Positions 10,847 through 22,200 of a stretch of 64,000 nt of DNA are shown piece after piece. The position numbers and the translations under genes are program-made. The notes beneath the pieces were generated by a model that was given only the letters and a program-made list of their open reading frames with translations, searched no databases and was not told the origin of the DNA. Source of the stretch: Ligustrum vulgare. Taxonomy: Eukaryota > Streptophyta > Magnoliopsida > Lamiales > Oleaceae. Position 1 is the stretch's first letter. Each line of letters starts with the position of its first letter. The stretch spans positions 59,170,234-59,234,233 of the forward strand of contig OY743174.1 in NCBI GenBank assembly GCA_963555705.1. The letters run 5' to 3'.

Positions 10847-13098
10847 GAATTGTGCTCACTTATTTTGACGTCACATTTTTTTGAATTTGCAAGTGTTCTT
10901 TTGCTAATGTATTTTGGTAAACATCAAACTATATGTTTCAAAACATATACTTCATTGTGGTTTTTTTTTTATATGCAACAAAGTCCTAATTTTGTTGAGT
11001 ATGGTAATTAGTAAATATCACAATAAATTTACCCCCAAAATAAAGTAAAACAAATCATCTTATTTGTGAAAGACACATTAAAAACATAATAGTGAACTGT
11101 TAAGGTTCAAATAATTTATGCACTTCAAATTAACATTAATCAATCTGATTTACTTAAAATAATGCTCAAAATAAATAAAATTTTGAATAAAAACATACAC
11201 CGATTACTGAATTTTGTTAGAAAATTAAAACTTCACATTTGGCTAGATTAAGTTAATCTGATTTAGTATAAAAACATGCACTTTTTTTTATAAAAAAAAA
11301 AATTCTACAAATCCAAATTGTAAATCAAATTAATTACAAAATTATTCAATTTTCGTATATCTTGATCCTAAATAATGCTTGAAATAATATTATAATTTTG
11401 TAATCAAGAAACAAAAAAAAAGTATAAATGGATAGATTAATTTCCTAATCATGAAATATGGACAGTACTTGAAAGTCAATATTGATGTGTACTCACAAAA
11501 AAAAAAGGTTGGACATGCTTAAATAGAATATGAAGTAATGACAGTAGTTGAAAGTTTGAAACTGAATATAAGATTAACAAATAACTAAATTTTTTGAAGG
11601 ATGCCCAAATAGAATATGAAGTAATGACAGTACTTGAAAGTCAATAATGATGTCTACTCATAAAAAAAAGGCTGGACATGCTTAAAAATATCAGATTTAT
11701 AGATTTTTAGATTACTGTTCTGTTCAAAGATTAAAAACAGAGAAACATAAATAATATAATTTTTTTAAATAAATAATAAAATAGAATTTTTAAATCAAAA
11801 GGGAAAAAATGTCAAATTTATAGATTTATAGATTAACGTTCTGTTAAAAAACTAAAAATTTCAGAATGTAAACGATAGTTATAAAAAAAGGTCTTATGAT
11901 TATAACAAAACTTTTAAATGTATTTGAAATGCAAATGTAATAGATTTATCAACAATCTGAAATAATATAATAATTTCAAATCAAGAAACAAAAATTATAA
12001 GATTTATAGATTCATTTTCTCTTCATCTTCAAAAATTAAAAATATCAAAATGTAAATGATAATAGCAATCTAATTCAAATCCGAATCAGAATGCAATTAG
12101 CAACATCTAAATAATATAAATTTTGAAATAATTAATAAAATATAAATTTTAAATAAAAAGGCAATAAATATAATATTTATAGATTTACAGATTAATGTTC
12201 TGTTAAAAAAAATTTGAAATGTAAATGATAATTGCAATCTGATTCAAATCTGAATCAGATTGCTATTAAATTAATTTTAATATAAATCTGGAAATAAATT
12301 TTAATAAAATAAATACATATAATGATATTTTACATAATATTACTTTAAACAGGTAAAAATGTTGAAAATATAATAAATTTCAAATAATTTTAATAATAAA
12401 TAATTGGAAAAATTCTGAAAGTAATTTTTTTATACTCATATAACAAAGATCAATAATTCTGTCAATCAATCAGAAGTTGGAAAATAAACTAAAAATGTTG
12501 AAAATAAAAAAAATTTCAATTAATTTTAATAATAAATAATTGGAACAATTCAGAAATTAATTTATTTATACTCATATGACAAAGATTAATAATTCTGTCA
12601 ATCAATCAGAAGTTGGAAAATAAACTAAACTTAATTTAAATGTGACCAGGAAGTCAAGTTAGAACTAAAAACTTGAAAGTCACTTCACTAAAACAGGAAA
12701 TGAAATTAATTGGCAGACAAATGAAATGGGCATCCTGTATCACAGATACCTAGGTTTGCATAAATTGGTGTTTAGGCACAAATAGTTGCAGTCCTGCACA
12801 ATTGTCTAAATATGCAATCTAAATTAAAAAAAAAAAAAATTTGAATTTCAAGCTTCTATTTCCTTGTAATAGAAAATTACTAGGGTTTCTTTAGATGCAC
12901 CATTTCTGGGAATGCCAAGACACAGAAGACAACATATTAAAACTTCTAAAAGAAATTTGAGATAAAACTCTTTATTTCATAAATTCATTTGCATTCCAGA
13001 TTCCAGCAAAGGAGATATTGCATTCAAGCAAAGGAGATATTGCAGATCAGAATAAAAAATACAACTAGGAGTGCAGCAAATACAATAGTATACACAGT
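10847..13098. repeat. AT-rich spacer of the Helitron with direct duplication
   Basis: No gene is supported between the RPA-like gene and the hAT insertion. The spacer holds diverged copies of the intron-1 repeat phrases (11410-11690) and a tandem duplication of about 135-140 bases at roughly 12352-12490 and 12491-12627, each ending TCAATCAATCAGAAGTTGGA followed by AAATAAACT. Confidence 0.6.
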
Positions 13099-13106
13099 GT
13101 CTGGGC

Positions 13107-13643
13107 TAGGGGTGGGCGTGGGTTGAGTCGGTTTTTTGCCCAACCCGAACCCAACCAACTACGGTCGGGTTGATAAAAAATCAACCCAACCCAACCCAAC
13201 CCAATTACGAATTCAAACCCAACCCAACCCACCAAATTTCGGTCGGGTTGGGTCGGGGTTGGTCGGTTTGGGATTTGGCCCAATTAGTAAAAATTTTGAA
13301 AAAAAAGAAAAAAACTCATAAATCTATCTTTAATTCAAATCAATTATGTACACTACAATAACCAAAAATACAATAAATTGAACACTTGCTAATAAAATTA
13401 AAATATTTTCAATCAATATTTAAATAAGTCAAGTTTCATTACTTAAAAAAAAAAAAAAAAACGTCTTTTTTTTTTGGGTTGGGTTGGGTCGGGTTATTCA
13501 CCCAACCCGCAACCCGACCCAACCCAAAAAAAAAAAAAAAAAACCGAACTCAACCCAATTTTCATGAAAAATCGACCCAAACGGATCGGGTTGGGTCGGT
13601 TTGGGCGGGTTCGGCGGGTTGGGTCGATTTTTGCCCACCCCTA
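13107..13643. mobile_element. hAT MITE with CCCAACCC arrays (537 bp)
   Basis: Terminal inverted repeats TAGGGGTGGGC and GCCCACCCCTA, with a perfect 8-bp TSD GTCTGGGC at 13099-13106 and 13644-13651. Both arms carry arrays of CCCAACCCAACC and its complement, so the element can fold into a long imperfect hairpin. The proline/asparagine-rich open frames at 13065-13361 are read-through of these arrays and are not genes. A partial relative begins at 63323. Confidence 0.9.
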
Positions 13644-14099
13644 GTCTGGGCTTAGCAAAACTACATTTAGAACTTGCAGATATATGACTGAGGTGATTCA
13701 GGTAAAAAATTTCATTTTATAACTACAATGCATTCTAGATTCCAGCAATGTAGATGTGCAGTTCAGATTTAAATTAACGTGGATGGGAACAAAAACAAAG
13801 TGCAGCAACTACAATAGCAAATACACAATTTGGGGTTTTGAAACACAAGAAACAACTTGCAAATATCTGACATTGTGTGAGAATTTATTCATTTCATTAA
13901 ATAAATTTGCAGTCCAGATTCAGCTACACATATTTGCAAACCAGATTCAATCTAACATTCGTGGAAAGAGATACAAAAGTGCAGCAAATATAAAAGTAAT
14001 ATGAGTATACGCAGAGAAAAGCGCAGGCTTAGTGTTGATGGACATCCGGGTTGGTGGAACTATCTTTGTTTATAAATATCTATATGTATATTATATGTC

Positions 14100-15532
14100 C
14101 GTTGAGCTTTACAAGCGTAATGAATCCCATAAACAACACAGTTCTACACTTATTACATAATGTACATGATAATGCAGCACATGACACTGATGCCTCATGG
14201 ACAATATCATCTATTGATTCCTATAAATGCACCAAACAATCATGTCTAAACAAGGATATGTTATTAACCTCAACTCAACAGAGCACAAATACTGCCAAAC
14301 TGTTTACAAATGGTATTAAATTCATTTTTTCTGACCTTATGAAATATTTACAAAACTTAACTTGCTTTCTGGGATGCATTACTATTAATTACTTATTAGA
14401 TTTCTATTATATATATGTACAGGTTTGCATATTAGAGGAAATACAGATAATAGCATCATAACAAACAAAGCTTTAGGACCAGGCAGTCACATGCTCAATA
14501 ATGGAATACGAGCCTCAGTACGAACACAATTTTCAAGTTTAGGCTTGGGAAAACATAATTGTAGTACAAGTAAGTATTTTAACTTTGGAAGTAAGTTTAA
14601 ATGTATTGTAAATGTCAGATTTCCACATGCTAATTTGTACTATAATCTTTTGCTCATAACAATCTAGGTAATGTCAATCAAGCAAATCTTGAAAAGCAGA
14701 GATATGTAGTATCTGGAAATTCAGGTAAGTCTTCACATGCACACATCATGTTGCAAGAAACTTGGAAAAGTGCTCAAATTTCTTAATACTTCAAAATATT
14801 ATCGCAGAGAACACACCATTTAATTCAAGAATATCAACTGATTACGCAAACATTCAATATACTTCAAGTACAGGGAGGGCATCACGTAACTCAAGAAACA
14901 CACTAGCAGAGCCACTAAGTGATATCACAAATGGTGCAAGGATCATTACAGCTTTTATTTAAGTTTGGTTGAGTTTGGATTCAATTATTATTTCCAATTA
15001 TATTTTGCATTGTACTGTTTTGACAGCAAATGATGCAACACTTGTTCGCCCCACTAGCAACAATATCATAGTATCACATGGAGTACAACATATAGAAGAC
15101 ACGCCATATAGACCATTTACCAACTTGCCCCCTGGGAGGCATTTATTAGGCAATGGAATCAGATCAACAAAAGCAAATTTTGTGACAAATGATAAACAAA
15201 ATAAAGCAACTACAAGTGAGTTCATTATGAAAATTACATATTGTCACGTGTCAATGTTATTTAAGTTATTTGTAATTCTGTTTTACTTACACTGTTTTAT
15301 AAACTAATAAAATTAACTACATTGACATAAATGCAGATGATATGAATTCAAATGGATCACAAACTACAATGATTGAAGGCTATGAAATTGATGGTATGTA
15401 TCGAGAACTTAGATATTAAATATCATAAGTTCGCTGTTTAGTTATGCTATAAATATTTTTTTTATATCTCTATTGTAGAAGAGGTTGATATACAAGAAGT
15501 AGATCCTCCGTCAGTGGACTCTTTAGGAAATG
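14100..15532 (+). CDS. Putative 5' exons of the Helitron Rep/helicase gene
   Basis: A string of short exons bounded by GT-AG sites can be read on the plus strand: one ending near 14314, then about 14423-14571, 14668-14731, 14808-14931, 15028-15212, 15338-15394 and 15480-15532. The peptides include GPGSHMLNNGIR, NTLAEPLSDITNG, FTNLPPGRHLLGNGIR and EEVDIQEVDPPSVDS. The motif LSDITN resembles the poorly conserved N-terminal region ahead of the Rep zinc finger in plant Helitron proteins. The next recognised exon begins at 19223, so the intervening intron would be 3.7 kb and contains insertions. I cannot tie these exons firmly to Rep; they could belong to a separate captured gene. Exact edges are approximate. 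Confidence 0.45.
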
Positions 15533-16491
15533 GTAAGTTAAAAATTTCCCATGTAAATTAATTGAAATGTTTTATCATGCATATGCATGTTAAGTGTTAA
15601 AAAATATTGGCTGTGTTAGATAGAATAGGAAAGCTGAAAATTGTCAAACTATACGGAACATGAACAAGTCACGTTGTGACCAACACTGATATATCAATAA
15701 ATTTAAAATAAGTAAAACAAGAACAAATCACAAAATATAATATTTGCTCACTTTTGAAAATTGAAACGATGCAAAGCCAATCTCAGATTCCAGCACCTCG
15801 AAAGAGTTCTAGACAAAGTATAAGCTTTGATCGTGTAAAAATAACTAAATGAAATACAAAAGAAATTCTAAATAGAAAAAAAAAAACAAGAACTAACACA
15901 AAATAGGTTCTCTATTTTATAAATTGAATCGATGCAAAGCCAATTTCAGATTCTAGCACCTCGAAAGGGTTTTAGATAAAGTATAAGCTTTGATCGTTTA
16001 CTGTACATAAATGAAATACAACCCACTCCATAATAATAAAAGTTCGCATAAATGACTAGCAAGAATTATACATAATGCTAAACAAATAATAATAGTTTAA
16101 CATAAAAAATGTTACATGCATAACATCCAGACAAACTAAAACTAATTAAACTCCTAATTCATATATAAAATGAGCTTCTTCAAATAACAAAATGATCTTC
16201 TTCAAATATCAACTAATGATACACACGTTTCAAACAAGTAACCTGGAAAATCTGAATAAATATACTTACAAATAATTAACGTGCACGTCAAAAGTCATTT
16301 TTAGTGGAATACTTATCTATAGTAGCAGGAATGACAAATTGCAATTGCACCACTTAGAACCGAGTACGTTTACCAAAGCTTCACATACTGAAGAAAACAT
16401 AACATCAATCTTTAGAATGGATTTTCATTTAAATTTACATGCATTAAATCAAAAATATGAGTCAATCAGACAAGCATTTTCAAGTGTTTAC

Positions 16492-17439
16492 CTGAATTTT
16501 TTGATGAAAACAGTTCTAAAACTTGACCTTCAAGGGTATAAAGAGAAGCACTGTCACATGCTTTGACCTACAAAAGAGAAAATGACAATCTCTTCATCAG
16601 CGAAAATGCAACAGATAAAAATTCATATAAGAACAATAGGGAAAATTATTGCTATGATCCCTAGCCTATCTGAAATGTAGCAAGTACAATTTTTTAGCAA
16701 GTGTGTCTCTAATGGACTATTTGCTTCCATTTTGGGTATTAAAATTTAATATTTCATTAAAAAGACCAGTATAATGCAATCGGAAAAGCATTTTCAAGTA
16801 AAATACCTGAATTTTTCGATGAAAACAATTCCTCAAACACGACCTACTAAGTTCATAAAGAGAAGCACTATCAGATGCTTCGACCTGCAACAGACAAAAT
16901 GGAAGTTTGTAAAACATACAGTAAAATTGTATATGAAAATAACATGCAGGTAAAAACTTTTGCACACGGATCTAACAGAGTATGGGAGAAATAAGCTTCT
17001 AAATGTACATATAAACCATGTCTCAACCATTTGTGCTTAAAGAAAATTGGAATACCTCGACTTTTTCTCTTTAATACTGTGAACAGTCCGGAAATTATCA
17101 GAAATATGAGAACTTCTTGGGATTTTGACTCCAAAGCAAACAAAGAAACTGGTAAGTTTACAAATCTAGAGGGTTTTGTGCAAAAAAAATTAAAAGAAAA
17201 AACTACAAACGGAAGAATTTGTTACCATATTTGTAAGGAAGAACCAAATCAGTTGGAAATCCAACTTCTGGAAGTCCAAATCTGAAGTTTACATAAGAAG
17301 CCCCTCTGGATCTGAGATTCTGAACCAATTCGTAGGCAAGAAGTTGAATATTATTGTCTGAGAAATGATAATGGTGCATAACATGTAGTAGGTGAGAGAT
17401 AGGTAGAACTTTAATGGATGATCGACGATGTAGAATCAA
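16492..17439 (-). pseudogene. Unrecognised multi-exon gene fragment, antisense within the Helitron
   Basis: On the minus strand, exon-like segments with GT-AG borders can be read: 17439-17226 (..NNIQLLAYELVQNLRS.., GLPEVGFPTDLVLPYKY), 17148-17056 (SLFALESKSQEVLIFLIISG), 16884-16807 (VEASDSASLYELS.., then a frameshift into EELFSSKNS) and 16567-16492 (VKACDSASLYTLEG, LELFSSKNS). The last two are duplicate copies of one exon with its flanks, the first of them shifted in frame. I do not recognise the protein. The opposite orientation to Rep and RPA, the lack of an end and the broken exon suggest a gene piece captured by the Helitron rather than a working gene. Confidence 0.45.
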
Positions 17440-17604
17440 ATTCTATACTGATTTAGAAGTTGCAGCTGAGGGTGAATATTAGGGTTTTCTTGGGAGTTCA
17501 GAGGTGGATAAAGACTGTGGTTTCACCTTTTAGGGTAAAAATATCTTACGGAATAGCGGAATAGACATGGCTTCTAGAAACAACTTTTTATGATTCGTGA
17601 GTTA

Positions 17605-17780
17605 GAGCGTGTTTGATAATGTGAAAAATTCTATTTTTTTTCATTTTTTATTTTATTTTTTGATAGATGCGTGATTTAAAAAAGTTTGAAAATTTAAAAA
17701 TTGTGGACTTGAGTAAAAATGAGTGGTTGAGATTGAATTTGAAAAGTTGGAGAGAAAATTTTTCGTTAGCAAACACGCTC
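17605..17780. mobile_element. Tourist-like MITE (176 bp)
   Basis: Inverted ends GAGCGTGTTTGATAA and TTAGCAAACACGCTC with TTA on both sides (17602-17604 and 17781-17783). TTA duplication plus short G-rich ends fits PIF/Harbinger-derived MITEs. Confidence 0.8.
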
Positions 17781-17905
17781 TTAATGTACCGTGTTAATTT
17801 TATTCTGTTAAAAAAATCGTGTTAATTTTAGAACCAATTTATATGCAATAATTACAATTTATAAACAACACAATTTTATGTAACCATTTACAAACCATAT
17901 GCTTT

Positions 17906-18055
17906 GCCTCTATTTGGCAAAAAAAAAAAAGTTTTAAAACACGTTTTTTTATCTTTCCTAGGTAAAATATGAGGTTGGAAAGTGAAAAGAGAAATATGTA
18001 TGATTAAAAAGTGGCTTTAAAAAAAACATGTTTCTTTCATTTTACGAATAGAGGC
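17906..18055. mobile_element. Tourist-like MITE (150 bp)
   Basis: Left end GCCTCTATTTGGC, right end CGAATAGAGGC, flanked by TTT on both sides. The interior phrase GGTAAAATATGAGGTTGGAAA recurs in other MITEs of this window. Confidence 0.65.
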
Positions 18056-18316
18056 TTTGGTACTCACGAATTTTCAAACACTACTTTTTATTCGTATAAC
18101 TTTAAATAAATTAATTTATAAACCTTGCAAATTCAGTCGTTGTTTAGTAACACTATGTGATTTATAAACTGATATATTTATGATTTTGAAATAAAAAATG
18201 GTGATTTCAAATTGTAGAAATAAAATGTATGTGATTATAAATTATTTTGGAAAATTGTGTAATTTATAAATAGATGATATAAACCAATTTATTTGTGTTA
18301 CAGCTACAAATTTTGA

Positions 18317-18477
18317 GACTCTATTTGTTAAGTAAATGTGTTTATAAGTTGGCTTATTTATGTTTTCTAATTAAAAATGTGGTAAAAAATGGTGAGAAAA
18401 AGTATGGATATTTATAAAATGGTATACGGAATTGTGTTTAGAAACAAAGTTTGTATACAGTTTTGCCAAACAAAGTC
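18317..18477. mobile_element. Degraded Tourist-like MITE (161 bp)
   Basis: Left end GACTCTATTTGTTAAG, right end GCCAAACAAAGTC; flanks are TGA and TTA, so the TSD is only two of three bases. Confidence 0.45.
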
Positions 18478-19222
18478 TTAATTTTTTATCTCATGTTTTT
18501 TTTATTGCTTCCGTTTCGTAAATGTACTATTTTTGGTTTATAAACCAAATTATAAACCACATAATTTTTCAAACCATTTTTTAACCACACACATTTTCTC
18601 TCGCAATTTTCAACAACTACTTTTTACCTCATTATCATAAATAAATCAGTTTATAAAGCAAATAGTGTTACCAAACGGATATGTGTGGTTGAAAGGTAGG
18701 GAAAGATAAAAAAATTGTTTTGTAAATAATCTTATTTATAAAGTAGTTTATAGAAGTCATAATTTCTCGAGTTATTTTTTAGTTAGTTAGCACGCATTTT
18801 ATTTCTCCAATATTGAACCGCTACCTTTTAATCTTTACATAAAAAATAAACCAATTTTCGTAAACAAGTAATGTTTACAACTAAAGCCTTAATTAAAAAC
18901 GTACATTGGAAGTTTAAATACAAATATTTATATTGTTTTATTAATTATAATTTGTATGCGTAACTCATTACCATGAGGTGATCAGTAAATTAATTTTGTT
19001 TGTATATTGAGTATTATTAATTCCATTCCTTAAATTTGAAAACTTTAATTTTCTTGCCTTATTATGTATATTTTCAATCCTCTTTGCAAAGCTAATAATT
19101 ATGTTGGATTGTATTTATTGTTTCTATTGAGTGTTGTTACTCAATGTACTATTATAATGTTGTTGTTTATTTTTTGGATTTTGTTATATTATCATTGGTT
19201 TGACCTTATTTGATATGTACAG

Positions 19223-22200
19223 AGTATTGAGATATTGGAGATCTTTCCTTCAATTGTCAATTTTGCGGAGCAGCATTTTGGTACGAGGAGAGAGTTGCCA
19301 AGCGGTATAGAATATTGAATCCAAAATTTTCTCTATGTTGCACCCAGGGGAAAGTGGAGCTCCCTATGATGAGAGATCCTCCACAAATTCTCAACGATTT
19401 ATTTTATGGTTCAAGAGATAAAAGCAAACATTTTTTAGAAAACATAAGATCATATAACATGATGTTTTCATTCACATCAATGGGTGGAAAGATTGATTCA
19501 AGTGTGAACATGGGTAGAGGACCTCCTGTGTTTAGATTGCATGGTCAGAACTACCATATGATTGTGAGTCTATTGCCCCCAAGAGGATCTCAACCAAAGT
19601 TCGCCCAGCTATATATTTACGACACAAATAACGAGGTCTCAAACATGATAAATGCTGTAAGGTAAGTTTCGTTACTGTACTTTGGTGATCAATTACCTAA
19701 AATACAAAATATATAATTGTTTCTAACAACCATGGCCATTTACACTATTTACATTATCTTATTTTCCTCGCAGTCGAAATACTGACATCAACAAACTACA
19801 TGCTGAGATTGTCACAAATTTGAAAGTAATGCTTGATGAACACAATGTCTTAGTTAAGTCTTTTAGAATAGTGAGGGATATAATTCGTGAACCCATGTCC
19901 GAGAATTTAAAGCTAAGACTAATTAGGAGGAGAGAACAGGATGGTAGGAGATATAACTTACCCTCTGTATCAGAAGTAGCTGCCTTAATCGTAGGTGATT
20001 TTGAAACATCTACATCTGATAGAGACATCATTGTTGAAACTCAGACAGGGTTATTGAAGCAAATCAACGAGTTGAATGCTTCATATCTAGGACTCCAATA
20101 TCCATTGCATTTCCCATATGGTGAAGATGGTTATCGAGAAGATGTTCCATTGAAGGAGATCAATTCAACATCGTCAACCAGGAGGAGAAATATTAGCATG
20201 AGAGAGTTCTTTGCATATAGACTGCAAGAAAGAGATAATGAGTGCCCTAATATTTAAATGCGAGAAGGTTGTTTCAACAATTTTTGGTTGACGCTTATAC
20301 CATGATTGAATCAGCACATATATGTTATATACGCACTCATAAAAAAGAATTGAGATCAGAGATATATAGAGGATTGACAGAGGCAATCTTAAGAGGAGAA
20401 ACTGATCCTGCTTCGCAAGGCCTCCGTATCATCTTACCTTCGTCGTTCACAGGTACACGATGTTACTTATTATTTCATGTTTCATATTATTAAACACTTT
20501 ATTAGTTGATTTTATTCGAAGTCCTTACTTTCTTGGCATATAGTCTATAAGCGTAATAAAAATATTATCAATTACAAATTTGATGGATCACCTAACACTT
20601 CTCCTTATATAGGAGCTGCGCGATATATGATTCAAAATTATCAAGATGCAATGGCCATTTGCAAGTGGGCTGGGTATCCTGACCTATTCATAACCTTTAC
20701 ATGTAATCCCAAATGGCCTGAGATTACCCGATTTGTGGAGAAAAGAGGACTCAAACCAGAGGATCGACCAGATATTGTTTCAAGAAGCTTCAAGGTCAAG
20801 CTTGATCACTTGATAAAGGATCTTAGACAAAATAAGCTTTTTGGAAGAGTAAAAGCAGGTGATACATCCTATATAGAAGTTATATCTCATAACCCATTTG
20901 CAAAATTCGTCTTTGATTTAATTTATCACTTATAATAAATAATTACAAATTACATTTATTTGTCAAACTACCATTATTCCATTACATCATACACAACAAT
21001 TACTAAAAAAAATTAAATAAAAATAATTTAGATTTCTTATTTGACTTAAAAAATAGGTGGATAAAAAGTGTAATTAAGATGTTTTCAATTGCTTATGAAA
21101 ATACACTTTCACAATTGATTTTTTGCATGATTAGAAATATATGCTAACTATTTTAAATTCTACGTGGAACCAATAGTTGTCTACACTCCAGTGGTTTATT
21201 AAAAAATATTATCATGTTACTGATATGGAACATTATTGCTGCAGTTATATATACAATAGAGTTCCAAAAACGAGGGCTGCCACATGCACATATATTGCTT
21301 TTTTTGTGTCAAGAAGATAAGTATCCAACAGGAGAAGATATTGACAAGATCATTTCAGCGGAGATTCCTGATGAGGCAATTGAACCGAACTACTACAAAG
21401 CAGTGAATAATTTGATGATGCATGGCCCATGCGGAAATGTAAGACAAAATTCACCTTGTATGTTTGATGGTAAGTGTAGTAAGCATTTTCCGAAGAGATA
21501 CATAGATTTCACTACAGTTGACGAAGATAAATATCCAATCTATAGAAGGAGAGACAACGGAAGAACAATAACAAAAAATGGAGTTGACCTAGATAACAGG
21601 TATGTAGTGCCACACAATCGTTTCTTACTTTTGAAGTATGGAGCACATATAAATGTTGAGTGGTGCAACCAATCAAGATCCATCAAATATCTTTTCAAAT
21701 ACATCAACAAAGGGCACGATCGTGTAACTGCATCTTTTTATAGTAGTACTGGAGAGTCTGATAGTGAAGTACAAAGTCATGTGAATGAAATAAAGATGTA
21801 TTATGATTGTCGATATATCTCACCATGTGAGGCAGCTTGGAGGATTTTTGGTTTTGATATCCATTACAGAGACCCCTCAGTGGAAAGATTGAATTTTCAT
21901 CTTCCCAACGAGCAAAATATCATTTTCTCGGATTCTGAAAGCATTGAGTCCGTAATAAGCCGATCGACAGTAAGCCAATCAATGTTTTTGGCATGGATGG
22001 AGGCTAACAGAAGGTACGCTGAGGCTAGGGAGTTAAGTTATGCAGAGTTCCCCACAAAATTTGTGTGGAAGCAATCGTCACGAGAGTGGGAACCAAGGAA
22101 GCGTGGATTCTCAATTGGTAGAATGTTTTACGTCCCCCCCGGTGGTGGTGAGAAGTATTACTTGAGAACTCTATTGAACATAGTCCGAGGACCTCGAAGT

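Larger units (their letters stand above)
15533..19222. other. Long intron or spacer with antisense fragments and MITEs
   Basis: The stretch contains a direct duplication (15764-15835 and 15925-16000, sharing TCGAAAG.GTT.TAGA.AAAG and TATAAGCTTTGATCGT), antisense exon-like fragments at 16492-17439 and at least three MITEs at 17605-18477. The rest, 18480-19222, is AT-rich with TTATAAACCAAATTATAAACC phrases from decayed MITEs. Confidence 0.5.

Noticed and set aside
13065..13361. Pro/Asn/Thr-rich open frames on both strands
   Set aside because: They are read-through of CCCAACCC arrays in a hAT MITE with clear TIRs and TSD.
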